Positions 43,384 through 52,229 are shown, numbered from the stretch's first letter. The stretch: 63,265 nucleotides of DNA from Levilactobacillus lindianensis (GCF_003946095.1 NZ_RHOD01000016.1:1-63265); one strand, 5' to 3'. The notes: a model not told the origin generated them from the sequence alone. Numbers and translations: made by a program.

Positions 43384-44137
43384 TCCAACGATCACCACCC
43401 TAATGGCCCACCGGAGTATTCGCCACTTCACTTCAGAAAAACTGACAACCGCAGAAGTTGATACCCTGGTTACAGCAGCCCAACACGCGGCCACCAGTAC
43501 CTTCTCCCAACAGGTCAGCATCATCAGCGTCACTGATCCCGCTAAACTCGCAATTCTCGGGGAAATCACCGGTCACCACTGGCTCGAACAGGCGGGACAC
43601 TATTTCCTATTCGTGGCTGATCAGGCGCGTAACGCCCGACTGGCGGGAGACTCGACCACGGCACAAGCGAACCTCCACAGCACCGATAAACTACTAGCCG
43701 GGATCTTCGATGCCACAATTGCTATCGAGGCGATCGTCACGGCTGGGGAAAGTCTAGGACTCGGGAGCACCATCATGGGGAGCGTCCTCAACGATGTACC
43801 ACGCCTCATCGAAACCTTTGACTTGCCCAGCCTCACCTTTCCCGTGTTAGGCTTAGCCATCGGTCACCCAGCAGAACAACCTGAACAAAAGCCACGGTTG
43901 CCCCAAGAACTCATGCACTTTAATAATGCCTACAAACCTTTGACAGCTACCGAACCGCAACTAGCGGCTTACGATCGCGCCATTACCAGTTATTACCAGC
44001 AACGTGGTAGTCATCAACGTAAAGAAACCTACACGCACCACATTCTCACGGAATTTTCTCGTGATCCCAAGCAACGGGCTGGCATCACGGCGGCCCTCAA
44101 ACAACAGGGATTCCTCACTGACGTGCCCACGCAATAA
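43376..44137 (+). CDS. NADPH-dependent flavin nitroreductase (NfrA/Frp type)
   Basis: 253 aa. N-terminal LMAHRSIRHFTSEKL (FMN-binding Arg-Ser-x-Arg), then THSSAFQQ-like AATSTFSQQVSIISV, VTAGESLGLGSTIMGSV and GLAIGHPAEQPEQKPRLPQE, the standard order of the NfsA/NfrA group. It reduces nitro compounds, quinones or free flavin with NADPH. The ATG overlaps the end of nrdI by 8 nt. Supplying reduced flavin to NrdI is an attractive but unproven idea. C-terminal tail ALKQQGFLTDVPTQ. Confidence 0.9.
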   Translation: MTNPTITTLMAHRSIRHFTSEKLTTAEVDTLVTAAQHAATSTFSQQVSIISVTDPAKLAILGEITGHHWLEQAGHYFLFVADQARNARLAGDSTTAQANLHSTDKLLAGIFDATIAIEAIVTAGESLGLGSTIMGSVLNDVPRLIETFDLPSLTFPVLGLAIGHPAEQPEQKPRLPQELMHFNNAYKPLTATEPQLAAYDRAITSYYQQRGSHQRKETYTHHILTEFSRDPKQRAGITAALKQQGFLTDVPTQ

Positions 44138-44147
44138 TTCCAATGAT

Positions 44148-44178
44148 GACCCGGAAGCTTATCTTCCGGGTCTTTTTT
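44148..44178 (+). terminator. Terminator of the nrdI-nitroreductase operon
   Basis: GACCCGGAAG (44148-44157), 5-nt loop, CTTCCGGGTC (44163-44172), seven Ts. Confidence 0.92.
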
Positions 44179-44230
44179 TAATTGATGGCCTTGAATCAGC
44201 GGTCGTGCCTAACTCATTCCACAAAAAATC

Positions 44231-44260
44231 CCCCGAACTGGTTCAGCACCAATTCAGGGG
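44231..44260 (-). terminator. Terminator of the MFS gene
   Basis: CCCCGAACTGGT and ACCAATTCAGGGG form an interrupted stem; ATTTTTTG follows on the minus strand. Confidence 0.75.
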
Positions 44261-44267
44261 AATCTAG

Positions 44268-45446
44268 TTATTTACTCTGTTCCTTACGTAATCGCATTTG
44301 ATTATGCCGGTTTCGTAACATGACGGCAGCCAATGCCACCAACATCACGGCCGTTACGGATAGGAAGAGCGAATGGTAACTTCCGTATTCAATAATCAAC
44401 CCACCATATAACGGGCCAACCGCTCGACCAAAGGAGATCGCCATATTATAGATCCCTTGGAACTTCCCTTTTTCGTTGTCGCCGGCCAGCTTGTCGATCC
44501 ACGCGGGGATCCCCGGAAATCCGGTCATTTCACCCAACGTTAAGACAATCATGGTCACCACGAACATTGCATAGGTCTTGGCGAAGACCAGCATTAAGAA
44601 CGACATGATGAAGACAAACGTCCCGATTCCAATCTGCGAACTCATCTTGAAATAAGTCCCGATTCGATTGGCCAATGGTTGCCCGAAAACGATGAGAATC
44701 CCATTTAACGTCCAGAGCAAACTATACTTTTCAAAGGAGATTCCCAGGCTGGTCATGTGCACGGAAATCACACTTTCCCAAAGGGAGTACCCGACGTATA
44801 GGCAGAAGACCAAGGCACTGATCATCCAAATTAATTTCAGTTGCGCTGGCTTGGCCGGACCCTTGGCGTGTTTATGCGTCTTGGTCGTGATATCCATCCG
44901 GAAATCTACGACGAAGATAATCAGCAACGCGGTATAACAGATACTGGCAGCCATGAAGACCAAGGTGACCCCGTGGTCCATCAGGTATCCCACCATCAGC
45001 GTCCCTACAACAACCCCTAAGTTCATCCCAATATAGAGGTAATTAAAGACCCGGCGACTACCAATCGATTGCACATTGGCCGCATAAGAGTTCACTACGG
45101 TCATCACGATTCCGTCACCCAGGCCAATGAAGAGTAGCATAATCCCGAAGATGGGCCAGCCATGGAAAAAGATTAACAGAAGCATCGGAATGAACGAAAT
45201 CAGCGTTCCCGAAAGCCCTGTCTTAAATGGGGACCAGTTATCAAACAACCAGCCACCCAGCCAGTTCCCTAAAATCATACACAGCGACATTCCCAACAGC
45301 GCGATCCCTGCAAGCGTCAGAGTTTGATGTAACTCATCATGCATATACACAGTCGTTAATGGCCACATACACGCCGCAGCCGCATTAAGTAACAGGGTTG
45401 CTGAGAGAATCCCTGCTAGACTGACTTCCTTGTTGCTTTTCGACAT
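44268..45446 (-). CDS. MFS transporter (DHA1-like, 12 helices)
   Basis: 392 aa, about 12 hydrophobic segments. Motif A-like region in the 2-3 loop, GNWLGGWLFDNWSPFKTGL; FIGLGDGIVMTVVNSYAANV and a second-half counterpart GEMTGFPGIPAWIDKLAGDN. It resembles MdtG/MdtH-type exporters. Start with GAGGGAAA upstream. Divergent from the HMA/Dps operon, with a 237-bp intergenic region. Confidence 0.85.
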   Translation of the reverse strand: MSKSNKEVSLAGILSATLLLNAAAACMWPLTTVYMHDELHQTLTLAGIALLGMSLCMILGNWLGGWLFDNWSPFKTGLSGTLISFIPMLLLIFFHGWPIFGIMLLFIGLGDGIVMTVVNSYAANVQSIGSRRVFNYLYIGMNLGVVVGTLMVGYLMDHGVTLVFMAASICYTALLIIFVVDFRMDITTKTHKHAKGPAKPAQLKLIWMISALVFCLYVGYSLWESVISVHMTSLGISFEKYSLLWTLNGILIVFGQPLANRIGTYFKMSSQIGIGTFVFIMSFLMLVFAKTYAMFVVTMIVLTLGEMTGFPGIPAWIDKLAGDNEKGKFQGIYNMAISFGRAVGPLYGGLIIEYGSYHSLFLSVTAVMLVALAAVMLRNRHNQMRLRKEQSK

Positions 45447-45593
45447 TTACTTTCCCTCACTTATTTTGTCTCATTAGTCCCATTGTCTCATATTCATAGA
45501 TAAACTGAAACTACAACGCTCCGAAATTGCTGTTAAACCGCCCTTTTTCGCGATTTTCGTTCACTTTTCAAAAATTTTGAAATATTTACGCAA

Positions 45594-45636
45594 CTTGATT
45601 TGAGTCAAGTATTTCCAAATCGCGACCCCTTATACT
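45594..45636 (+). promoter_or_regulatory. FNR/FLP-type box and promoter of the HMA-Dps operon
   Basis: ACTTGA, TTTGAG, TCAAGT (core TTGAT-N4-GTCAA, 45595-45608; centre 45601.5). The -10 box TATACT is at 45631-45636 and there is no good -35 box. With the start predicted at 45643, the box is centred at -41.5, the class II activator position of the CRP/FNR family. Confidence 0.65.
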
Positions 45637-45683
45637 AGGTTATGTAATCAAGACAAGCGAAAAACCTAAGGAGGTTTTTATTT

Positions 45684-45911
45684 ATGAGTAAAGTAACCAT
45701 GAAATTAGACGACCTGACCTGCCCATCTTGCATGACCAAGATTGAAGGCGCCCTTAGTAAGAAAAACGGCGTGAAGAACGTCAAGGTGCTCTTCAACGCC
45801 AGCAAGATTAAGGCTGAGTTTGATGATGCCACTGTCACCGCTGAAAACCTAGCCGATACGGTCACCGACCTCGGCTACACTGTTAAGAGTTCTAAAGTTA
45901 AGGCACTCTAA
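45684..45911 (+). CDS. Stand-alone heavy-metal-associated (HMA) domain protein
   Basis: 75 aa, one ferredoxin-like HMA fold. The metal loop is DLTCPSCMTKIE (Cys15 and Cys18 approximately), then KKNGVKNVKVLFNASKIKAEFDD and LADTVTDLGYTV. Family role: soluble chaperone passing Cu+ or Zn2+ to an ATPase or sensor. The context (FLP-type box, Dps-like partner; matching P1B ATPase at 52369 that lacks its own HMA domain) suggests a shared metal-handling job. Ribosome site AAGGAGG. Confidence 0.9.
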   Translation: MSKVTMKLDDLTCPSCMTKIEGALSKKNGVKNVKVLFNASKIKAEFDDATVTAENLADTVTDLGYTVKSSKVKAL

Positions 45912-45946
45912 TCTGTAATCCCTAAATTTGAAAGGAAGTTCATCTA

Positions 45947-46510
45947 ATGACCACAACGACTATGAGTATTGAAGACCGCTACGCTGCCGAACAAGCCCAA
46001 ACCGAACATGACCACCACGTCCCTACGGCGGGAGCCATGACTAACCACATCCTGGCTAACCTCCACATTTCCATCGTGAAATTTCACCAGGTTCGCTGGT
46101 CCGTTAAGGGGCCACTGGCACTTAGTGTTCGCCAGTTACTCAGCGACTACATTGCCACCTACCGGACACAATTCGATGCCTTAGGCGAACTCCTTTTGGA
46201 TGAGGGCGAGATTGTTTCAACTACCACCAAAGAATTCCACGACTACAACATGTTGCAAGAGGGCGGCGACAAGAAGTATTTGCCCGCCGAAGACCAAGTT
46301 AGCGAACTGGTCCATGATGCTGATACCCACAACCTCTTCATCGACCGGGCTATCAAGCTCGCCGAGAAAGAAGAACGGCCAGCTTTAGCTAGTTTCTTAA
46401 CCAGCTTGCGTGGGACTAATAACCACATCATCCGTGAACTCCAAGCCTTGCTGGGCAACGATGCTCGCGACGGTCTGGATGAAGAAGACGATGATGATGA
46501 CGAAGACTAA
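45947..46510 (+). CDS. Dps/ferritin-like protein with acidic C-terminal tail
   Basis: 187 aa. Dps fold signs: MTNHILANLHISIVKFHQVRWSVKGPLAL in helix A, then DYIATYRTQFDALGELLLDEGEI in helix B, and NHIIRELQALLG in the last helix. The usual LH after W-x-V-x-G-x-x-F is VR here, and a later conserved Asp/Glu set is only partly present, so the ferroxidase site may be altered. The tail DEEDDDDDED is strongly acidic. It follows the HMA gene by 35 nt. Predicted role: iron or other metal binding and DNA protection; the metal is uncertain. Confidence 0.85.
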   Translation: MTTTTMSIEDRYAAEQAQTEHDHHVPTAGAMTNHILANLHISIVKFHQVRWSVKGPLALSVRQLLSDYIATYRTQFDALGELLLDEGEIVSTTTKEFHDYNMLQEGGDKKYLPAEDQVSELVHDADTHNLFIDRAIKLAEKEERPALASFLTSLRGTNNHIIRELQALLGNDARDGLDEEDDDDDED

Positions 46511-46525
46511 CCTGTAAATTTTAAA

Positions 46526-46570
46526 CAGGATCGCTTACACACTGCGAGGTGTAAGTGGTCCTGCTTTTTT
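46526..46570 (+). terminator. Terminator of the HMA-Dps operon
   Basis: The stem CAGGA..CTTACAC pairs with GTGTAAG..TCCTG, followed by six Ts. Confidence 0.88.
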
Positions 46571-46575
46571 GACAA

Positions 46576-46609
46576 AAATCCCCGCGATCTTCGTTGATCA
46601 CGGGGATTT
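46576..46609 (-). terminator. Terminator of the lacI-family gene
   Basis: AAATCCCCG (46576-46584) pairs with CGGGGATTT (46601-46609); Ts follow on the minus strand. Confidence 0.85.
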
Positions 46610-46612
46610 CTT

Positions 46613-47590
46613 TTACTTTTTCAGTTGTTTAACACTGCCACGTTCCTCAATCTTGACCGGGACAAACGTCTCCACGTCGTGACCCATGACCTGATCGACG
46701 CTCCGACTTCCAATATGATAGAAGTCCTGCGTCACACTGGTCAAACCTGGCGTCGTGATATTACAAATGATCGTCCCATCAATGCTCACCAGCGACAGAT
46801 CCTCGGGTACCCGAATCCCTGCCTCTTGCGCGGCATTCAACAGGCCGGCAGCAATCATGTCACTAGCCGTGATGATTGCCGTCACTTTAAGTGGGAGAAA
46901 TTCTTGAAGGAGTTGACGGCCAGACTCATAACTATAGTCCCCATACTTGATGCAAGAAGTGGTGATCCCATGGGCTCTCAACCCAGCCTCGTATCCGGCA
47001 ATCCGTTGCGTCCCGGTATGGTATCCGTCGATTCCGGCTAAAGCAATCGCCGTATGCCCCTGTTCGACCAGGTAGTCCACAGCTTGCGACGTGATACTTT
47101 CATTATTTGAACTGACCGACAAAATTTGAGGTTGATTTAAGTAGAGGGAGACGAAACAAAATGGAATTCCCGAGTCCTTTAATAGGGTGAGATCTGCTTC
47201 ATCCGGTTCAATGGCCGTCAATAGGATTCCGGAGACGGCCCGCTCCAACGCCGTCACAATCGCCTTGTGGAGCATCTGTGCATCCCGGTTCCCGGCATAC
47301 AGAATGATGACCCCTTGTCCCAACTCGCTGGCTCGTTTTTGAATCCCATCGATGACGCCGGTTGAAAAGTTGGTGGGAGTTGCATTCAAGATCACGGCGA
47401 GCACTGCTGATCGTTTCTTCACTAACTCGACCGCCGCCGTGTTTTTTCGGTAGCCGAGTTCTTTCGCAATTCGTAAAATTTTAGCCTGGGTCTTTTCGCT
47501 GTAAGTGCCGGTTTTCTGGCTCAGCACTCGTGAAACTGTCGCAATTGAGACACCGGATCTGGCCGCAATATCTTTGATTGTTGGCTTCAT
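46613..47590 (-). CDS. LacI-family regulator of the maltose-type permease/GH31 genes
   Basis: 325 aa. HTH: MKPTIKDIAARSGVSIATVSRVL (residues 1-23), then the hinge helix region KILRIAKELGYRKN. The remainder is a periplasmic-binding-protein-like sugar domain (GVIDGIQKRASELGQGVIILYAGNR, DGTIICNITTPGLTSVTQ). It is divergent from the permease gene, with two identical palindromes between them. I place the start at the ATG (47590); a GTG four codons earlier is possible. Local repressor of the alpha-glucoside genes by position. Confidence 0.9.
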   Translation of the reverse strand: MKPTIKDIAARSGVSIATVSRVLSQKTGTYSEKTQAKILRIAKELGYRKNTAAVELVKKRSAVLAVILNATPTNFSTGVIDGIQKRASELGQGVIILYAGNRDAQMLHKAIVTALERAVSGILLTAIEPDEADLTLLKDSGIPFCFVSLYLNQPQILSVSSNNESITSQAVDYLVEQGHTAIALAGIDGYHTGTQRIAGYEAGLRAHGITTSCIKYGDYSYESGRQLLQEFLPLKVTAIITASDMIAAGLLNAAQEAGIRVPEDLSLVSIDGTIICNITTPGLTSVTQDFYHIGSRSVDQVMGHDVETFVPVKIEERGSVKQLKK

Positions 47591-47659
47591 CACAACCCCC
47601 ACTTCCGTTTAGGATACGTCTATTATAGTCTAATTTGACCCACTTTAACAGCTCGTAGC

Positions 47660-47703
47660 GTAAACGTTTACCTTAGCGCGAATAAAGTATTGTAAACGTT
47701 TAC
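47660..47703. promoter_or_regulatory. Pair of LacI-type operators
   Basis: GTAAACGTTTAC occurs twice as a perfect 12-bp palindrome (47660-47671 and 47692-47703), centres exactly 32 bp apart, about three helical turns. It could be bound by the adjacent LacI protein and, as TGTAAACGTTTACG-like cre, also by CcpA. Confidence 0.75.
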
Positions 47704-47772
47704 GTAAAGTGCTACGATGATCTTGTCAAAAGGATTTCTGAAATTATACATACCAAGGGGATGCAATTATTT

Positions 47773-49203
47773 ATGAATCAACCAACAGCACATGCAGCTC
47801 GCCCAGTAGGAGATCACAAAGTCACGGCCGATACCGGTAAAAAGACCGCTTCACTTTCTAACTCACTACCTAACTTACCGTGGAAGACTCTCTTCGCCAT
47901 CACATTTGGTTTCTGTGGTGTCAACATGGCCTTCTCATTACAATCGTCTCAAATGAGTCGGATTTTCCAAACCATCGGTGCCGACCCGAACAGCTTAGGG
48001 TTCTTCTTCATCTTGCCACCATTGGCTGGATTGCTCGTTCAACCCCTCGTTGGGAAGTACTCCGACCGGACCTGGAACCGCTTTGGCCGACGGATGCCTT
48101 ACCTGTTATTCAGTGCCCCAGTTGCCGCACTGGTCATGATTCTCTTGCCTAACGCCGGATCATTTGGCTTCGGTTATGGTTCTCTAGCCGCGTTACTCTT
48201 CGGGGCTATTGCCATTGCCTTCATGGACCTGTCCAGTAACATTTGTATGCAACCATTCCGGATGATTATTGGGGACATGGTCAACGAAAGCCAAAAGGAT
48301 AAAGCTTGGTCTTGGCAGCAAGCCTTCAGTAACCTTGGTGGGGTGCTTGCCACCTTACTCCCATTCGTCTTAACTTTCTTTGGGGTTGCCAACGTTGCTA
48401 AGAAGGGTGTCGTACCCTTATCCGTTCGTTTAGCCTTCTACATCGGTGCCGCTATCTTGCTAGGAATTTCTGCCTACACGATCCACACCGTTAAGGAATA
48501 CGATCCTGAAACATTTGCGATGTATCACCACATTGATCCCGAATCACACAAGAATACCAAGCCCATCTGGCAATTAATCAAGGAAGCCCCAAAGGCTCTC
48601 TGGGAAGTTGCCGTCGTTCAAATGTTCGCTTGGATTGGAATTCAATACATGTGGACTTACACCACTGGTGCTATCGCTCAAAACGTTTGGAACACGACCA
48701 ACGCCACTTCTGCCGGCTATCAAGCCGCTGGGAACTGGTACGGAATTTTAACCTTCGTTCAATCCATGGCCGCCGTTTTATACGGATTCTTAGTCTTGTC
48801 TCACACCAACCCATTCAAGCGTAAGTTCTGGTACCGCTTCGGGATTGGAAGTTTCGCCGTTGGATTAATCTGGGTCTTCTTCATTCACAACCAGTACTTA
48901 TTAATCTTGCCATTCATCTTAATCGGGATTGGTTTCTTCACGGTCCACGTTGAACCCTTCAACATCTTCACCTCATCATTGGATGGATCTAATGAAGGAT
49001 CTTACATCGGGATCTTTAACGGAACCATTTGTTTACCACAAATCATTGCGTCAGTTGCTAGTTTCTTCGTCTTCAAGTTGGTCGGCAAGTCCATGCCTGG
49101 CATGATGTTAGTTGCCGGGATCTCCATGTTAATTGCCGTATTGACGATCAGCGTTATCAAGCAAGACAAGCCACAAAAGGACTTATCCGACGACGCTGCC
49201 TAA
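47773..49203 (+). CDS. SLC45/GPH-like sugar permease (maltose or related alpha-glucoside)
   Basis: 476 aa, 12 hydrophobic segments. Early sequence FAITFGFCGVNMAFSLQSSQMSRIFQTIG and PLVGKYSDRTWNRFGRRMPYLL (DR.x.RxGRRxP, as in SLC45 sugar/H+ symporters). Later FMDLSSNICMQPFRMIIGDMV. I use the ATG at 47773; the one at 47761 sits almost on the ribosome site AAGGGG. It precedes the GH31 enzyme by 31 nt, and the pair suggests uptake then intracellular hydrolysis of an alpha-glucoside. Divergent LacI regulator. Confidence 0.87.
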   Translation: MNQPTAHAARPVGDHKVTADTGKKTASLSNSLPNLPWKTLFAITFGFCGVNMAFSLQSSQMSRIFQTIGADPNSLGFFFILPPLAGLLVQPLVGKYSDRTWNRFGRRMPYLLFSAPVAALVMILLPNAGSFGFGYGSLAALLFGAIAIAFMDLSSNICMQPFRMIIGDMVNESQKDKAWSWQQAFSNLGGVLATLLPFVLTFFGVANVAKKGVVPLSVRLAFYIGAAILLGISAYTIHTVKEYDPETFAMYHHIDPESHKNTKPIWQLIKEAPKALWEVAVVQMFAWIGIQYMWTYTTGAIAQNVWNTTNATSAGYQAAGNWYGILTFVQSMAAVLYGFLVLSHTNPFKRKFWYRFGIGSFAVGLIWVFFIHNQYLLILPFILIGIGFFTVHVEPFNIFTSSLDGSNEGSYIGIFNGTICLPQIIASVASFFVFKLVGKSMPGMMLVAGISMLIAVLTISVIKQDKPQKDLSDDAA

Positions 49204-49234
49204 CGGATTTTTAAAGGAAGAGGAGCGAATTTCT

Positions 49235-51544
49235 ATGCCTGAATTACCACAATATAAACAAGCTAATCAAACCGTGACCTTTGACTATCCAGAGCATCCT
49301 TTACAAGTAACGGTGCTCACCGATGCCATCGTTCGAATCTTCGAAGACCGCGGTGAAAAGGGTCAGTCTTATGCCATTGAAGGCAATAAGGAAACCAAGA
49401 CGGCGTACACCGTCACAGATGCCGGCGACCACTATGAATTAAAGACGGCCGCTCTCACCATCAAGTTAGATGCCGACCGTCACGTCGACGCCTACGACCA
49501 GAACGGCAACGCCCTGGTCACGGACTACCGTGGCAAGCGTCAGCTGCTCGACAAGGGAATTGACAAGGTCCACGAACGCCTAGTGAAGGCCGAGGGCCAC
49601 TCCGTTTCCAAGTCCACTGTCAGTTCCGACACCGGCTTCTTCGAATTGATCAAGTCATTGGCGCCGGATGAACACCTCTATGGACTCGGTGATAAGACCG
49701 GGTACCTGGATAAGCGGGGCTTCGAATACGATAACTGGAACGCCGACAATCCTCAACCACAACTGGAACACTTTAAGAATCTGTACAAGTCCATTCCTGT
49801 TTTGTTGGGCTTGAAGAACGGTCACCCATTCGGTCTGTTCTTTGACAATACCTACAAGGCCCACTTCGATATGGGTAAGGAAAGCCCTCACTACTACTTC
49901 TACTCAGCCGTTGAAGGTAACCTAGACTACTACATCTTAGGTGGTTCTAGCTTGAAGGACGTTGTCACCAACTACACCTACTTAACCGGTCGCGTACCTT
50001 TACCACAAAAGTGGACGCTGGGTTACCAACAATCGCGTTGGGGCTACAGTGCTAGCCAGAAGCAGGTTCAAGACATTGCGGATGGTTTAAAGAAGTATGA
50101 TTTACCATGCGATGCCATTCACTTTGACGTCGACTACATGGACGGCTATCGGGTCTTCACCTGGGACAAGAACAAGTTCGAGGGTGACCCTAAGGCCTTC
50201 GTGGCCAAGTTAAAGAACCGCGGTATCAAGGTTATCCCCATCATCGATCCCGGTGTTAAGAAGGATCCTGACTACAAGACCTATGCCGAAGGGGTTAAGC
50301 ACGACTACTTCGTCAAGACACCAGACAACAAGGTTTATATCAATAAAGTTTGGCCTGGTGACTCCGCCTTCCCTGACTTCGGTCGTCCCGAAGTTCGCAA
50401 GTGGTGGGCTAACAACAATAAATTCTTAACTGACAACGGTGTTGGTGGTGTCTGGATCGATATGAATGAACCCGCTAGCTTTGAGGGTGACATCCCTGAC
50501 GATACGGTCTTCAGTGACCAAGAAACCCCATCCACTCATAAGAAGATGCACAACGTCTATGGTCACAACATGGCCAAGGCAACCTACACTGGGTTAAAGG
50601 ATCAACAAGGCCGTCGTCCTTACGTAATCACGCGGGCAGCCTATGCTGGGACTCAGAAGTACGCCACCGTTTGGACCGGTGATAACCGCAGTATCTGGCC
50701 ACATATTCAAATGATGATTCCTCAAATCTGTAACTTAGGGATGAGCGGATTCAGCTTCGTCGGAACCGATATCGGGGGCTTTGCTTCAGATACCAACGCC
50801 GAACTGTTGACACGGTGGATTGAAGCCGCTATCTTCAGTCCCCTGTTGCGGAATCACGCGGCCATGGGTACTCGGCACCAAGAACCTTGGAGCTTCGGTG
50901 AACCAACCTTGTCGATTTACCGGAAATACCTGAAGTTGCGTTACCACTTCATTCCATACCTGTATGACCTGTTCGCTCAGGAAAGTCAAAATGGTCTGCC
51001 AATCATGCGGCCATTAGTCTTGAACTACGATGACGACCCACGGACTCGCGACTTAAACGACGAATTCATGGTTGGTGACGACATCCTCGTTGCCCCTATC
51101 GTTGAGAAATCTAAGATCAAGCGGTTAGTCTACCTGCCAGCTGGCAAGTGGATTGACTTCTGGAACAACCGCGAATACGATGGCCAACAAGACATCGTCG
51201 TGGATGCCCCACTCGACAAGTTGCCACTGTTCATCAAGGCTAACACCCTCTTACCATGGGGTCCTAGCGTTGACCACATCAGTGAAGAACCTGATAAGGC
51301 CATGACGTTCAAACTCTTCGGTAACGAAGGCACCTATGAACACTACCAAGACGATGGCTTAGACTTCAATTATCAAAACGGTGAATTTAACCGTTATGAA
51401 GTGACCGTCAAGGATGGTGAAGTTGCGGTTAACTTATTACACCACGGCTTCGAACCAGCCTACCAGACGATTACCGTCGACTTGCCTGACAATTCTGTTA
51501 CCTTACATTACGACACAGCTAGCGATGGCTACGTCCTCAAATAA
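49235..51544 (+). CDS. GH31 alpha-glucosidase
   Basis: 769 aa, no signal peptide, so intracellular. The nucleophile region reads GGVWIDMNEPASFEGD, with Asp409 as the predicted nucleophile; the acid/base region is VWTGDNRSIWPH near residue 484. N-terminal beta-sandwich and C-terminal beta domains are typical of the family. It releases glucose from alpha-glucosides such as maltose-type or isomaltose-type sugars; linkage preference is not readable. Start with AGGAG upstream. Last gene of the operon, followed by a terminator. Confidence 0.93.
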   Translation: MPELPQYKQANQTVTFDYPEHPLQVTVLTDAIVRIFEDRGEKGQSYAIEGNKETKTAYTVTDAGDHYELKTAALTIKLDADRHVDAYDQNGNALVTDYRGKRQLLDKGIDKVHERLVKAEGHSVSKSTVSSDTGFFELIKSLAPDEHLYGLGDKTGYLDKRGFEYDNWNADNPQPQLEHFKNLYKSIPVLLGLKNGHPFGLFFDNTYKAHFDMGKESPHYYFYSAVEGNLDYYILGGSSLKDVVTNYTYLTGRVPLPQKWTLGYQQSRWGYSASQKQVQDIADGLKKYDLPCDAIHFDVDYMDGYRVFTWDKNKFEGDPKAFVAKLKNRGIKVIPIIDPGVKKDPDYKTYAEGVKHDYFVKTPDNKVYINKVWPGDSAFPDFGRPEVRKWWANNNKFLTDNGVGGVWIDMNEPASFEGDIPDDTVFSDQETPSTHKKMHNVYGHNMAKATYTGLKDQQGRRPYVITRAAYAGTQKYATVWTGDNRSIWPHIQMMIPQICNLGMSGFSFVGTDIGGFASDTNAELLTRWIEAAIFSPLLRNHAAMGTRHQEPWSFGEPTLSIYRKYLKLRYHFIPYLYDLFAQESQNGLPIMRPLVLNYDDDPRTRDLNDEFMVGDDILVAPIVEKSKIKRLVYLPAGKWIDFWNNREYDGQQDIVVDAPLDKLPLFIKANTLLPWGPSVDHISEEPDKAMTFKLFGNEGTYEHYQDDGLDFNYQNGEFNRYEVTVKDGEVAVNLLHHGFEPAYQTITVDLPDNSVTLHYDTASDGYVLK

Positions 51545-51556
51545 GCTAACCTCATT

Positions 51557-51591
51557 ACCCGCTACAAACCTATTACTGGTTTGTGGCGGGT
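51557..51591 (+). terminator. Terminator of the sugar operon
   Basis: ACCCGCTACAAACC pairs with GGTTTGTGGCGGGT (one A/G position), followed by TTTTATT. Confidence 0.88.
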
Positions 51592-51608
51592 TTTATTGTG
51601 TTCTGAAT

Positions 51609-51819
51609 TTAGTCCGTGGGTTGGTCCGCCTACGGCGGGCGGGTGCTCCCAGCCTATGGGGCACGGTTGAAGCCAAAGACCGGTCTTCAACCTCGTCCTC
51701 AAGCCCCCAGGATCGGGGTCTCGAAGACGTCCCGTGCTGTAAGGCCGGAAACCCACCGCCCTAACACCACCGACACAGGCTTCCGCACCCGCCCGCCGAA
51801 GGCTAAGATTGCGGACTAA
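51609..51819 (-). repeat. Family-2 structured repeat, diverged copy f
   Basis: It lacks the GCCGGAGGAGG start of the other copies but has a perfect 13-bp closing helix GGCGGGCGGGTGC/GCACCCGCCCGCC (51634-51646, 51785-51797), an outermost TTAGTCCG/CGGACTAA, and inner arms matching copy g (third hairpin GGTTGAAG..CTTCAACC where g has GGGTGAAG..CTTCACCC). The order of arms and the TTCCGG..CTTACAG..GGGACGTC block are shared with g. Confidence 0.6.
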
Positions 51820-52040
51820 TTTTAACTAACATCAAACATATTCAGCGTTTAATTCAATGTTCCATATAACTATATTGAAACTATCTATATTTTATGGATA
51901 CGGATAGGGTCCCCTTAACAGTTTCACCTGACGAATGCTTGTCATTTCTAACTGACCGCTATCTAATTTAAGACAAGTCTCATTCTCTGTAAGAGGTAAA
52001 CAGGAAACCTGTAACAACAACTTTCTTAATTTCAGCCGTT

Positions 52041-52229
52041 GTCGCCATAGCCGGAGGAGACCAGGGGCGTAGTCCTGTGTCGGGGCTGTTTGACCGGTGA
52101 CTTTCCGGTCTTACAGCCCGGGACGTCTTTAAGACTCACGGTTTGGGTGAGGTTTAAAGCGAGGGTGAAGACCGCCCTTCGGCTTCACCCGTGCCCCACA
52201 GGACGAAGCTTCTGGTCACCGCAGGCGAC
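52041..52229 (+). repeat. Family-2 structured repeat, diverged copy g
   Basis: It starts GTCGCC, then GCCGGAGGAG, and ends CCGCAGGCGAC. Helices: GTCGCC/GGCGAC (outermost), GACCAG/CTGGTC (52059-52064, 52212-52217), GTCCTGTG/CACAGGAC, GGCTGT/ACAGCC around TTTGACCGG..CCGGTCTTA, CTTTAAGACTCAC..GTGAGGTTTAAAG, and GGGTGAAG..CTTCACCC. Each has a different-sequence counterpart in copies a, b and e. Confidence 0.68.

Noticed and set aside
51414-51819. ORFs of 116, 64 and 67 aa at the end of the GH31 gene and repeat f
   Set aside because: They overlap the GH31 gene, its terminator and a structured repeat; no coding evidence.
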